Source of the DNA: Halieaceae bacterium
GTDB lineage: Bacteria; Pseudomonadota; Gammaproteobacteria; Pseudomonadales; Halieaceae
Assembly: GCA_902520195.1 (NCBI GenBank)
Contig: CABYND010000001.1
Location: forward strand, 186,001 to 250,000
Length of the DNA: 64,000 nucleotides
Reading direction: 5' to 3'
Shown: positions 1-9,207 of the stretch, piece by piece
Position numbering within the stretch: position 1 is the first letter of the stretch
Layout: every line of letters starts with the position of its first letter
Notes under the pieces: generated by a model
The model's database searches: none
What the model was told of the DNA's origin: nothing
Seen by the model: the letters and a program-made list of their open reading frames with translations, nothing else
Position numbers and translations under genes: made by a program

Positions 1-397
1 TCTCACCAGATGGGATCTTGAACCGATGAACACCCATGGTAGCTAGGAGCCGCAGGCTACGAAGATCAAAAGCGGTGGAAAAAAATTCTATTCCTCTGTC
101 GGCACAATGCTTTTTTAGAGCAAGATGATCTTCCCGGTTCAGTTGGAGGCGCTCTAACAATTCCAGCTGACCGCCAACATCATGTTTTTTGTCGCTCAAG
201 CGGCCTTTTTTTTGATATTGCGTTAAGCCAGCGTTAGCGGTTGCCAGCGAGCGGGCATCGAAACTCTGGAATTTTACGATATCTGCTCCAGCCTCAGCAG
301 CGATGTCAACGAGCTTGAATGCTTGCTTCAAGTCGCCATCATGGTTCACTCCCGCCTCGGCGATAATTAAGACGCTGTTAGATTTCGGTTCAGTCAT
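1..397 (-). CDS. neuB: N-acetylneuraminate/legionaminate synthase, N-terminal part (cut by window edge)
   Basis: Partial gene. About 132 N-terminal residues are visible and the rest lies beyond base 1. After MTEPKSNSV the reading frame gives IIAEAGVNHDGDL and then ADIVKFQSF, the first strands of the NeuB-type TIM barrel that condenses phosphoenolpyruvate with an N-acetyl hexosamine to make a nine-carbon nonulosonic acid. The ATG at 397-395 overlaps the stop of the upstream neuD gene as ATGA, which fixes the start and implies translational coupling. With legB, legC and neuD upstream, legionaminic acid is the likeliest product. Sialic or pseudaminic acid synthases are close relatives and cannot be excluded from this fragment. 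Confidence 0.88.
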   Translation of the reverse strand, partial: MTEPKSNSVLIIAEAGVNHDGDLKQAFKLVDIAAEAGADIVKFQSFDARSLATANAGLTQYQKKGRLSDKKHDVGGQLELLERLQLNREDHLALKKHCADRGIEFFSTAFDLRSLRLLATMGVHRFKIPSGE

Positions 398-1032
398 CTT
401 GCCGTGCCATTTGCTACTTGCCGGTTTTTTAAAACTGTTCCAGCAGGTAAGTCTTTTTGAACAGTGACGCCGGCGCCGATAAGGCATCCATCCCCAACAT
501 CAATATCGTTATGAATCACCGCGCCTGAGCCAATGAAACATCTCTTGCCAATCTGAACCCCGCCGTTTATCAGAGCACCAGTGGCTATGTGAGTATGACT
601 TCCGATCTTTGCGTCATGCTCTACGAGCGCCCTCGTATTAATAATGCAGTTTTCTCCGATTTCTGCGTTGCAGTTAACGATGGCCCCATGCATGAAGGTG
701 CTCCCATCACCAACTTTTGCATGACAAGACAAATAAGCTCGGGGTGAGACGACCACGGGCAATTTGGCACCCATTTCTTTCGCATACAGATAAACCTGCT
801 CTCGCGGTTCTGAGGTTTTAATCTGCCCGACTGTGACAACAACTGCACAATTGCGCTTGATGAACATCGGTAGGTCGTGGTCAATGCCTAGCAGTGGATA
901 CCCCACAACATTTGGACGAGCAACACCTTTTTTTTCCAAAACACCCAAGATTGAATAGAGGCCCGTTTGCTCTATGACATCAATTACCGATCGGCAATGC
1001 CCTCCACCGCCCAATAGAATAAGGGCACTCAT
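394..1032 (-). CDS. neuD: NeuD/PglD-type sugar O/N-acetyltransferase
   Basis: A 212-residue acyltransferase of the NeuD/PglD family. The N-terminal half is a Rossmann-like domain with the glycine-rich stretch GGGGHCRS (about 8-15) that binds the UDP-sugar. From about residue 105 onward it has imperfect hexapeptide repeats (VGDGS, IGENC, IGSHT, IGKRC, VGDGC) that form the left-handed beta helix. His139 in VEHD fits the catalytic base of PglD-type enzymes. In this pathway it would acetylate the 4-amino group of the UDP-amino sugar made by LegC. It overlaps both neighbours by 4 bases, so legC-neuD-neuB are translationally coupled. Confidence 0.88.
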   Translation of the reverse strand: MSALILLGGGGHCRSVIDVIEQTGLYSILGVLEKKGVARPNVVGYPLLGIDHDLPMFIKRNCAVVVTVGQIKTSEPREQVYLYAKEMGAKLPVVVSPRAYLSCHAKVGDGSTFMHGAIVNCNAEIGENCIINTRALVEHDAKIGSHTHIATGALINGGVQIGKRCFIGSGAVIHNDIDVGDGCLIGAGVTVQKDLPAGTVLKNRQVANGTAR

Positions 1033-2240
1033 TTCAATAAATCCTTTAATTGTGGAGAAGAAGGGAGGTTAATGATCCGACCCGCAAGGTTTTCTGTGAC
1101 CGGTAATTTCGCGCGCGGAGCATCCGCATAAATGAGTTGCTGGTGCATGGGCTTCCAAATGGGTCTGGCCATAAAACCAATTTTGTGAAGCTCTTCTAAA
1201 ACAGCATCTCGACAGCCAACCGCGGCTGAATCGAGAATTATTGCGTTCAGCCAGTAATTAGATATTGCATGACTGGGTTCTTTTAGTACTGTCAATCCAT
1301 CTTGACCTGAGAAAGCGCATTCATAAGCGGCCGCTAAAGTGCGCTTTGATGCTATGCGAGTCGGCAAGTCCATCAACTGAGAGATACCAAGCGCCGCATT
1401 GAGGTTGGGCATGCGGTAGTTGTATCCCACACTATCGTGCTCAAACTCCCACGGATGAACCAGCTTAGCTGTCGAGGATAAATGCCGGGCTAAGTCAGCG
1501 ATTTTGCCGTCGTTAGTTACGACAGCACCACCACCACCAGTTGTGAGTATCTTGTTGCCATTAAAGCTGAATGCGGCGGCATGACCCAAACTACCGCAGT
1601 GTTTCTGCTTATATTGACTTCCCAGCGCTTCAGCAGCGTCTTCGATCACGGGAAGACCAAAAGTATTTGCAATTGCATTCAAATCATCCATGGCTGCAGG
1701 GTGGCCAAATACATGTACTGGGACGATGGCTGAGATGCGGCGCCCAGTCTCCTTATTGAAGAATCCTTCAACAGTCTGTCGGCCGATTTTTTGTAGGTGC
1801 CGTACTAGAGCATCAGAATCTATCCCTAGGGATTGATCTTCAACGTCGACAAAATGAGGAACCGCGCCTAAATGGCTGACCGCATTTGCTGTTGCTACAA
1901 AAGTCAGGCTGGGTAACAACACCTCGCTATCTGGCTCAACGCCGACCACGTTCAAAGCAACTTCCAAAGCAGCCGTGCCGTTTACCATTGCAATGGCATG
2001 CTTCACCCCGCATGCCGCAGCCAATTCGGTCTCAAACTGACGAACATATTCACCCACAGAGGAGACATAAGTTGATCTCAGGCACTCTAAAACTATTGTT
2101 TCAGCCCGATTGTTGAATTGTGGTTCGTGGAGAGCAATATTCGCATCTCGATTCGGAAACATCGCATCGAGCGTCCGAGCTATCTCGTCGGGTAAGTCAG
2201 CACATAAACGACTGTTGATAGCTTCGGCGACGATATTCAT
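1029..2240 (-). CDS. legC: LegC-type PLP-dependent aminotransferase (DegT/DnrJ/EryC1 family)
   Basis: A 403-residue sugar aminotransferase that would transfer an amino group from glutamate to C4 of a UDP-4-keto-6-deoxy sugar. The NGTAALEVAL segment (88-97), DAAEALGS (201-208) and Lys230 in FNGNK, the probable PLP Schiff-base lysine, mark the fold-type I DegT/DnrJ/EryC1/StrS family. The N-terminal extension ahead of the LHEPQFNNRAE segment is typical of the LegC branch and distinguishes it from shorter PseC/WecE-type enzymes. The start overlaps the end of legB by 4 bases and the end overlaps neuD. The LegC assignment rests partly on the adjacent legB. Confidence 0.87.
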   Translation of the reverse strand: MNIVAEAINSRLCADLPDEIARTLDAMFPNRDANIALHEPQFNNRAETIVLECLRSTYVSSVGEYVRQFETELAAACGVKHAIAMVNGTAALEVALNVVGVEPDSEVLLPSLTFVATANAVSHLGAVPHFVDVEDQSLGIDSDALVRHLQKIGRQTVEGFFNKETGRRISAIVPVHVFGHPAAMDDLNAIANTFGLPVIEDAAEALGSQYKQKHCGSLGHAAAFSFNGNKILTTGGGGAVVTNDGKIADLARHLSSTAKLVHPWEFEHDSVGYNYRMPNLNAALGISQLMDLPTRIASKRTLAAAYECAFSGQDGLTVLKEPSHAISNYWLNAIILDSAAVGCRDAVLEELHKIGFMARPIWKPMHQQLIYADAPRAKLPVTENLAGRIINLPSSPQLKDLLK

Positions 2241-3238
2241 AAGTTGTAAGCGCTGGGCTTGTAGCGCGCTAAATTTGAGGGGTCTTGGAACCAGTCGGCG
2301 GTCTCTAGAAGGGCTTTACTAAGTCCCTCGCGCCCCACATAGACCGGTTCCCACCCAAACAACTCACGTGCGCGCGATGTACATGCGACCAAACGTTCCA
2401 CTTCTGAGGCGGCCGGCCGTTCCCGCTGATTGTCCTGTATAACTGTTACAGACACTCCCATTAGGTCTGCTAGAAGCTCGACCGTTTCTCCGATCGATAT
2501 TTCGTAGCCAGTGCCGATATTGGCCACCTCACCGAGACAGCGATCCGTATTCATTAATTGCATGAAGCCTCGGGCAGTATCCAAGACATAAGTAAAGTCT
2601 CTAGTCGGATGTAACGAACCGAGCTTTATTTCCTGTTGCCCTGACGCCATCTGTCCTATGACAGTTGGTATAACGGCTCTAGCGGATTGCCTAGGACCAA
2701 AAGTATTAAATGGCCGCAAAATAGAAACTGGCAGGTCAAAAGACCGATGAAAAGCAAGTGCCATTTGGTCCGAGGCTACTTTTGTAGCAGCGTAAGGAGA
2801 CTGCGCATTCACAGGATGGGACTCTGAGATCGGAACAAATTGAGCAGTTCCGTAAGTCTCAGAAGTTGAGGTGCAAACCAGGTGCTCGACAGAGTGTCTT
2901 CGAGCGCTCTGCAGGATGTTGAGCGTACCCGTCACATTGGTTTGTACGTAGGCATCCGGACTGTTATAGCTGAAAGGGATTGCGATTAATGCCGCCAAAT
3001 GCAACACATGGCTGCAACCCGACACCGCACTATCTACGCCAATTGGGTCTCGGATATCGCCGGCCACCACCTCTAGATGATCCACGACATCCTTAGACAA
3101 ACTATCTAGCCAACCCCACGAGTTAAATGAGTTGTAATAAACAAACGCACGGACTTTGTAGCCCGCTGAAACAAGCTGCTCAGTAAGATGGGACCCTATG
3201 AATCCGTCCGCACCAGTAACTAATACTCTCTTCACCAT
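2237..3238 (-). CDS. legB: LegB-type UDP-N-acetylglucosamine 4,6-dehydratase (SDR)
   Basis: A 333-residue extended short-chain dehydrogenase that would make the UDP-4-keto-6-deoxy sugar, the first step to legionaminic acid. It has the NAD-binding GADGFIG motif (9-15), a TSTSE segment around residues 123-127 and the catalytic pair Tyr149/Lys153 in SPYAATK. The YNSFNSWGWLD stretch near residues 35-45 is characteristic of the LegB/GDP-mannose-4,6-dehydratase-like branch. It is the first gene of the sugar cluster and follows fliD in the same direction after about 127 bases with no convincing promoter. The products could glycosylate flagellin or decorate surface polysaccharide. Confidence 0.87.
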   Translation of the reverse strand: MVKRVLVTGADGFIGSHLTEQLVSAGYKVRAFVYYNSFNSWGWLDSLSKDVVDHLEVVAGDIRDPIGVDSAVSGCSHVLHLAALIAIPFSYNSPDAYVQTNVTGTLNILQSARRHSVEHLVCTSTSETYGTAQFVPISESHPVNAQSPYAATKVASDQMALAFHRSFDLPVSILRPFNTFGPRQSARAVIPTVIGQMASGQQEIKLGSLHPTRDFTYVLDTARGFMQLMNTDRCLGEVANIGTGYEISIGETVELLADLMGVSVTVIQDNQRERPAASEVERLVACTSRARELFGWEPVYVGREGLSKALLETADWFQDPSNLARYKPSAYNL

Positions 3239-3365
3239 GATCGTTCTGCCAATAACTGCTCAGCTCTACCCCTCTATTCAGCGACCAAAATCTCACACTG
3301 TCTCCATATCAAATGTCACACGTCGAAAGCCTAGAGATCGCTAGAAAACCCCTAAACTAGCGAGC

Positions 3366-4832
3366 CTACTTATTGAAATTACCCATATTGCTCCAAGTAT
3401 CAGATAACGACTCCCGAGTGCTGTTAAGTTGTTTCACAAGGGTTTCCATGACACTGAATTGAGATACATATCGCTCGTAGAGTGCTTCCATCCTGGCTTC
3501 GAGTTCCAACAAATCTTTACTATAAGTTGACAACTCCTTCCTAGCTGATTCCGTTCGCTGGGCAAAGATGCCGTCGATCGAATCAGTCAAAACTTCGAGT
3601 TTGATGACGGCGTCAGTAGCAAGACCTTGTGACTGACCGTCATAACGAGATTGATTGGATGTTCCAGCAGATAACATCATTGAAAGATCATTGAATTTAG
3701 AGGACGCCACTGAGTCATAAGCAGACTCTGTGAAGGCAAGACTGCCATCTGCAGTTAAATTGACACCGATATCCCTGAGACCAGTAATGCTATTGGACGG
3801 CGTCGATGAGTCTTGAGTGATGGCCTGATAAACTGCATCCCTTACAGTTCGAATAACAGACAGGTCCCTTGCAAGAGAACCGCCCACCTCTTCTTCCTCA
3901 GACTCTGGATCAGACAGTTCACCTAAAGCAAACTGAACATCGTTATATGTGGATACCAAGCTCTGCAATTTTCCCTTTAAAGTATCTCTGTCTGCTGTGA
4001 CATTGACGGAGGTGCTGGCTCCACCGGTGTGAGTACCATTGAGAGAGAGTGTGACTCCAGAAATAACATCCGTTAGGACATTGGTAGATCGGGACAAGCT
4101 GAGGCCGTTGTAGACAAAGCTTGCATTTGCGGGATTTTGAGCAGAATTTACGCCTGCATTATTCTGCGAATTGCCATTGCTAGTGTCATGAAACCCTAGA
4201 TCTGAGTCCGATAAAGTCGACGAGACTACAAATGTGTTGGTAGAGCCAGTGGCTCCCTCCAAAACGATTCGATAGCTGGTGCTTGCAGCGTCAGTCGCAA
4301 CTAGAGAGGCCGTATACCCGGCACCAGCAGCGTTAATGGCACTCACCACACCAGCTGGAGTGTCATTTCCTGCAGAAATACTGACTGCTGTGGCTGATCC
4401 TGATCCTGGTGTTATCGTCAGGGTAAAAGCACTGCCACTATTCAGTGCTTGAGTATTAGAGGAATACTGGTTTGATACATTCCGCTGCGCCAAAGCCAAG
4501 CTGGAAACACTGATATCTGAGATACCTGTCAAAGCTGAACCATCAGTTGCATTGACAGACACTTTGCTCGCATCGGAACTCGTTGCTACTGGAACAGCTA
4601 ATTCGACCGCATCATTTAAGCCATTGAACTCGTTTATCAATTCTTGCACGTTAAATTTTAAAACTGCCAAGCCAGAAATCTTCGCTTCTGTCTGCGCTTT
4701 TGATTCATTAATCCTCTCTTCCGCAGGCAATTGCTCGACATCGGTAAGGTCACGCGCCAGCTTGAGAATATCTATCCCAGAGCCGCCACCAAGACTGTTC
4801 ATAACTGAAGATGCAATGCTTTCAGTAGCCAT
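3366..4832 (-). CDS. fliD: Flagellar filament cap protein FliD (HAP2)
   Basis: A 488-residue hook-associated protein 2 that caps the growing filament and folds exported flagellin. The N-terminal helix region (GGGSGIDILKLARDLTDVEQ, about 15-34) and the C-terminal coiled region (about 425-488) are the D0/D1 parts. The middle, residues 118-216, carries a flagellin hook IN (FlgIN) repeat also found in the nearby FlgK. It lies 30 bases behind flgL and probably ends the flgB-to-fliD transcription unit. No flagellin, fliS or fliT follows; legionaminic acid genes come next instead. Confidence 0.95.
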   Translation of the reverse strand: MATESIASSVMNSLGGGSGIDILKLARDLTDVEQLPAEERINESKAQTEAKISGLAVLKFNVQELINEFNGLNDAVELAVPVATSSDASKVSVNATDGSALTGISDISVSSLALAQRNVSNQYSSNTQALNSGSAFTLTITPGSGSATAVSISAGNDTPAGVVSAINAAGAGYTASLVATDAASTSYRIVLEGATGSTNTFVVSSTLSDSDLGFHDTSNGNSQNNAGVNSAQNPANASFVYNGLSLSRSTNVLTDVISGVTLSLNGTHTGGASTSVNVTADRDTLKGKLQSLVSTYNDVQFALGELSDPESEEEEVGGSLARDLSVIRTVRDAVYQAITQDSSTPSNSITGLRDIGVNLTADGSLAFTESAYDSVASSKFNDLSMMLSAGTSNQSRYDGQSQGLATDAVIKLEVLTDSIDGIFAQRTESARKELSTYSKDLLELEARMEALYERYVSQFSVMETLVKQLNSTRESLSDTWSNMGNFNK

Positions 4833-4862
4833 AGCAAATACTCACAATCCGCAACACGAAAA

Positions 4863-5747
4863 TCATCGAATGAAGTTAAAAAGAGTCAACTGGCTGAGTT
4901 TTGCGAAGCTAGCCTGTAACGCCTGCAAAGCTACTGACTCCTGTGTAAGCTCCGTCACGGCCTCTGCGTAATCGAGATCGTCTTCTCTCAGGAGAAGCTC
5001 ATCTATCCTCAGCTCAGTATCCTCAATAATTGTGCGTTGTGACTCAATCGCTGCAACACGACTCGCCATCGTTCCATATGAGACGGTGAGCTTATTATTT
5101 ATGGTTTCAACTGCACTGATAGCACTTCTAATTCCGCTCCCGTTGTCGGCATTTAGCTTCGTAACAAGGTCATCGAGCGCTGCAAAATCAGCTGTAGAAA
5201 ACAACTCCGGCCCAATGGTGTTAATGGATAACCGTCTGACGTCAGAGACGTTTATCTGCAACCGCCCATGATCTCCGTTATAGGTAACGACTCCGCTACT
5301 GTTTTCCACAAACGCCGGCGCCTGCACTTTGTTGCCAGAGAAAATATAGTTGCCGTTTATGTCTTGGGTATTCGCGAGATTGAGTAACTCGTCACGCAGT
5401 GCTTTGACCTCAGCTGCAATCACGGCACGATCTTCCGGAGCAAGGGTGTCGTTTCCACCTTGAACGGTGAGCTCGGTGATACGTTGCATAATCTGGGTCA
5501 TGGACGTCAAAACCGCTTCCTCAGACGTTAAACGCGTCTGCGCTGCATCCACGTTCTTACCGTACACAGCCTGTCGTTCTTTTCCGCTTTCTAAGCGCGA
5601 TATTAGATCGGCCTTGGAAGGATTCTCGCTGGGGTGTAAGAGTTGCTTTCCTGAGCCTAGCTTAGCCTGGATCTCGGCGACTTTGTTTTGCCGGGTCTGT
5701 AACTGGTCAGCATTAGTCTTGTAATACTGAGCTGTAGAAATTCTCAT
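4863..5747 (-). CDS. flgL: Hook-filament junction protein FlgL (HAP3)
   Basis: A 294-residue flagellin-like junction protein. The start MRISTAQYYKTNADQLQTR and the GSGKQLLHPSENPSKADLI segment (about 31-49) are the conserved N-terminal D0/D1 coiled region. The C-terminal region ends with LQASFAKLSQLTLFNFI, the paired D0 helix. The length is close to that of other gammaproteobacterial FlgL proteins and no hypervariable domain is inserted, unlike the neighbouring FlgK. It starts 6 bases after the flgK stop. Confidence 0.94.
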   Translation of the reverse strand: MRISTAQYYKTNADQLQTRQNKVAEIQAKLGSGKQLLHPSENPSKADLISRLESGKERQAVYGKNVDAAQTRLTSEEAVLTSMTQIMQRITELTVQGGNDTLAPEDRAVIAAEVKALRDELLNLANTQDINGNYIFSGNKVQAPAFVENSSGVVTYNGDHGRLQINVSDVRRLSINTIGPELFSTADFAALDDLVTKLNADNGSGIRSAISAVETINNKLTVSYGTMASRVAAIESQRTIIEDTELRIDELLLREDDLDYAEAVTELTQESVALQALQASFAKLSQLTLFNFIR

Positions 5748-5753
5748 GGCCTA

Positions 5754-8700
5754 TCACCCCGCCTGCAATAATGTGTCAAACAAGCGCTGCGATATCTGAA
5801 TCACTTGCGCTGCCGCTTGATACGCCTGCTGAAAACGAATTAGGTTAGCGGCCTCCTCATCTAGGTTCACGCCGACCGCAGACTCCCTGCTTGCTTCAGC
5901 TTGATCGCGTATGACAGTCATAGCTTCTTTACCTAATTCGGCCATCTGCGCTCGAGAACCCGCGCCAGTGATTAAGTCGCGATACGCTTCGGAAAAAGTC
6001 TGTCCCGCTATTTTTGGCGCTTTGCCTAACTCAATTAGCCGAAGGATATTTTCGTTACTACCCAAGCCATCACTATTCCTTTCTATAGAGAAGCTGTCCC
6101 CAGATCTAGGAACGTTGTCGAACTCGACTTTGATACCTTGGAACTCAATGTTAGAACCGGGTGTATACAGCCGAGTCGCAACAACAGTATCCGTGGAGGT
6201 TTCAGTAATTGTGTAAACGGTATCCGAAGTGAAATTAATCCGGAATGAAGAGGCCGGGTAAGTTTGCGCCTGTGCATTGGCTGCGGAAGTCTTTATCGAA
6301 GTCTGGACCGAACCTGACCCAGTAACAAAAATTGCCAAATCGTCAGCCACCTCTCCATCGATCAGCACGCCGGTCTCTAATGCCATCCGACCTAGATTGG
6401 CTGGCGTGCCTGTGCCCGACAAAGTAAGGGCTATTTCGCTGGGCTTGTTCAATCCAACTGTCTGATTGTTAAGGTCGTTAAATCCAAAATCGGTGTCTGG
6501 ATCGGAAGAGCTTCCTGAGAGTGGCCGTCCCTGTGAATCAACGGGTTTATAGTTTGTCGCTGTAGAGGATATAGAAAATTGCCTGCCTGCCGAAGTGGTG
6601 TCGCGCAACGTTATACGATACTGAGATCCGTCGGAAAGAAGTACTGCCTCTAATCCGGTAATCGTATTAATGGCGTTAACAATTCCCTGAGGTGTATCGC
6701 TGCCAGCAGCAACTGTGACAGAAGAAAGGGCGCTCCCACCGGCTGGCGTAACCGTAATGTTGAATGCACTCCCGGCGTTCAATGATTGCGTTGCTGAAGA
6801 AAAAGTATTGGAGACGGCCTGCTCACCCGTTGCAGAGATCTCATAACTGCCCTCATAAATGCCTGTGACTAGGCCGAGCGCGGTCAACCCGGTCGCGCCG
6901 CCAGACAAACCAAGCTCAATGTTCTTGCCTTCATATCCCGATGCATTTGAGAGAACCAATCCTGTCTCGCCACGCCAGTTAGCGCGAACTCCGGTTTGGT
7001 CAGATTTGGCGTTGATAGCCTGAATCATTTCGCCCACTTTGGTGGTATTGCTGTAGGTAATGGCGACGTTATTTATTAATAACCCGCTTCGGGTTGAATC
7101 AATATCTTTTGTTTGAACTTCATTATGCGCAGTGGCGCGTACGTTGACAGACTTCAACTTCTTGAACTCCTCGTTGAAGTACGTTGCCATATCGGCCGCA
7201 GATAGCGGATCGGATGACGAATGGGTGAGTGCGCCCAGTGCGATAGTTTCTTTTACATTTCCATCCGAATCTGCTGACGCACTACTCGGATCATAATATT
7301 TAGTACTGAAATTAAGGGCATTCGCTGCCACCAATGTTCCAGTGCCTGAGGCCGACACTTTCTTTGACGTTATTTGCGCAGTTTCAATCACGCTTGCAGT
7401 TGTGCGTAATCCCGTATCCGCGGTCACCATCGGAACATTTTTCAAGCTAGCCTTCCCAGACACACCAAACTCCACACCTGTGTCTAAATAGGCCGCGGTT
7501 CCTGTTTTATTGAGATAAGTAGTTGTGTAAGCGCCTGCTCCAAATCCGGTATCAAGTGACATTAGAGCGTTAGCTTCAGAGGCAGAGATTGCAGCCGTGC
7601 CCGCAATGTGCACGCCTTCCCTTGTGAGCACTTGGATGTGCTGATCGCCATCTTTATCGATGTCAAAGGACACCTCAGCTCCAGCTGTTCCGCTAGAAAT
7701 TTGTACCGCAGGCCGAAGGCCGTCAGCTTTAACAGTAATATCTGCTCGAGACTTAACCGCACCCTGATTACTTACGGAGTACCCATACTGAAAACCAGCG
7801 GGCCGGTCGTTAACTGGAATAATCGAGAGCGTGGCTTCTGTTTCCGAAGTGTTACTGGCACCAGGCGTTTGCCGCATAGAAGCTGCTACGGCAACTCTAT
7901 TTATGTCCTTAATCATCAATTCAAAGGTTTTTGCAGGTCGATCTTTCGGATGGAGCACTAACACGTCTCCATTCTGTGGATCACCTACAAGAGAAAACTT
8001 TATACCCAACGCAACCTGATCTTCGCCTGATAGAACTTCGCCAATTCGCTCTTTGGTTAGAAGATTGCGTATGTCCCAGCTATCCGTCGCTTCTCGATAG
8101 ATCAATTCGATAGCCTCAGAAGGAGACTTCAGCACATCTTCGACTTTCGCTGCTGCAGACAAAGTGCCATTTACGTTGTTTGTTGAGATATCAAAGGTGG
8201 TACTCGTTCTAAACAGATCCGCACCGAACTCTCCGTTGGCGTCTAGGCCATCCCGATGAATTTTGTTGACCTCATCCGCAATTGTTCTCGCTAGGTAATC
8301 AAGTCCAATTCTTACCGGTCGCAAGACGTCGGTTCGGAAAGCTAATGAACCTCCAATCGCACCCTCTGGAGCTCCAGGCAAAGGTCGATTAACACCATAG
8401 GGGTCAAGCTGCAGCCGAAGGTCTGAGCCTCCACTTTTGTCATTCGAGAATATTTCAACCGGTTTCGAGTCATTAACGGTAACTATCTCGTATCCCCTAC
8501 CAACACCGCCAAAGTTCACTTGCACTTGCCCGTTGGGTAATTCGTTCACACCAAGCTTTACTAACTCGGACATCTTCCGAAGTATGGTGTCCCGCTCATC
8601 GAGCATACCTGGTGGTTGCTCTATCACTCTTGATTTGCGATTCAGCTGCCTATTAACTTTTAAGAGCTGCTCAGATAGTGCGTTTAATTCCTCAACAGAC

Positions 8701-9191
8701 TTTTGCAGAGCCAACTGTGATTCGACACCAATATTGTCTACCTGCAATGAGATATCTTTAAAACGGCCAGCCAATACCTCGGCGGTATTAAGAAAATCTG
8801 TTCGCAAGGGCGCCGATCGAGGGTCCGTGCTTAGCTGCTCAGCAGCGTTGAAAAAAGCATCCAGTGCGGAAGAGATACTTACCGCGCCGGTGCCCATTAC
8901 GTCGACTATCCGATTGGTGTAATCGATGACCGGCTGGTTGGCTTGTAGGTCGCTTGTGGCATCTCTCAATGATCGCTCAACGAATTCGTCATAGGCCCGT
9001 GCCACGGCTTCCGCCTGAGAGCCCGATCCAAAACTGAAGACGCCTTCCTCGACCGGAAAGCTCTCGCCAATTCGGAGTTCTCGCCTTGAGTAGCCAGGTG
9101 TATTGACGTTTGCGATATTATTACTTGTAGTGGACAGCGCCTGCCGATAAGCATTAACCGCCCCGCTGCCAATTGCGAGGATATCAACCAT
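5754..9191 (-). CDS. flgK: Hook-filament junction protein FlgK (HAP1), greatly enlarged
   Basis: A 1145-residue FlgK, about twice the usual 450-650. Residues 1-45 (ILAIGSGAVNAYRQALSTTS, then NNIANVNTPGYSRRE) are the conserved N-terminal D0 helix. The extreme C-terminus (EEAANLIRFQQAYQAAAQVI, near 1110-1130) is the paired helix. Between them lie long low-similarity beta-rich segments, including a FlgIN-like repeat at about 793-907 that closely resembles residues 118-216 of FliD. The frame is open throughout, so the size is real and not a fusion artefact. The protein joins hook to filament outside the cell, and the extra domains would be surface exposed. Confidence 0.94.
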   Translation of the reverse strand: MVDILAIGSGAVNAYRQALSTTSNNIANVNTPGYSRRELRIGESFPVEEGVFSFGSGSQAEAVARAYDEFVERSLRDATSDLQANQPVIDYTNRIVDVMGTGAVSISSALDAFFNAAEQLSTDPRSAPLRTDFLNTAEVLAGRFKDISLQVDNIGVESQLALQKSVEELNALSEQLLKVNRQLNRKSRVIEQPPGMLDERDTILRKMSELVKLGVNELPNGQVQVNFGGVGRGYEIVTVNDSKPVEIFSNDKSGGSDLRLQLDPYGVNRPLPGAPEGAIGGSLAFRTDVLRPVRIGLDYLARTIADEVNKIHRDGLDANGEFGADLFRTSTTFDISTNNVNGTLSAAAKVEDVLKSPSEAIELIYREATDSWDIRNLLTKERIGEVLSGEDQVALGIKFSLVGDPQNGDVLVLHPKDRPAKTFELMIKDINRVAVAASMRQTPGASNTSETEATLSIIPVNDRPAGFQYGYSVSNQGAVKSRADITVKADGLRPAVQISSGTAGAEVSFDIDKDGDQHIQVLTREGVHIAGTAAISASEANALMSLDTGFGAGAYTTTYLNKTGTAAYLDTGVEFGVSGKASLKNVPMVTADTGLRTTASVIETAQITSKKVSASGTGTLVAANALNFSTKYYDPSSASADSDGNVKETIALGALTHSSSDPLSAADMATYFNEEFKKLKSVNVRATAHNEVQTKDIDSTRSGLLINNVAITYSNTTKVGEMIQAINAKSDQTGVRANWRGETGLVLSNASGYEGKNIELGLSGGATGLTALGLVTGIYEGSYEISATGEQAVSNTFSSATQSLNAGSAFNITVTPAGGSALSSVTVAAGSDTPQGIVNAINTITGLEAVLLSDGSQYRITLRDTTSAGRQFSISSTATNYKPVDSQGRPLSGSSSDPDTDFGFNDLNNQTVGLNKPSEIALTLSGTGTPANLGRMALETGVLIDGEVADDLAIFVTGSGSVQTSIKTSAANAQAQTYPASSFRINFTSDTVYTITETSTDTVVATRLYTPGSNIEFQGIKVEFDNVPRSGDSFSIERNSDGLGSNENILRLIELGKAPKIAGQTFSEAYRDLITGAGSRAQMAELGKEAMTVIRDQAEASRESAVGVNLDEEAANLIRFQQAYQAAAQVIQISQRLFDTLLQAG

Positions 9192-9207
9192 CTACCGAGG
9201 CCTCGCT

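Noticed and set aside
474-481. GCCGATAA as a sigma28 -10 box
   Set aside because: It lies inside neuD and has no TAAA box at the right distance.
3339-3362. GCTAG...CTAGC repeat behind fliD as a terminator
   Set aside because: Only five paired bases with a 12-base loop; too weak to call, so fliD may read on into legB.
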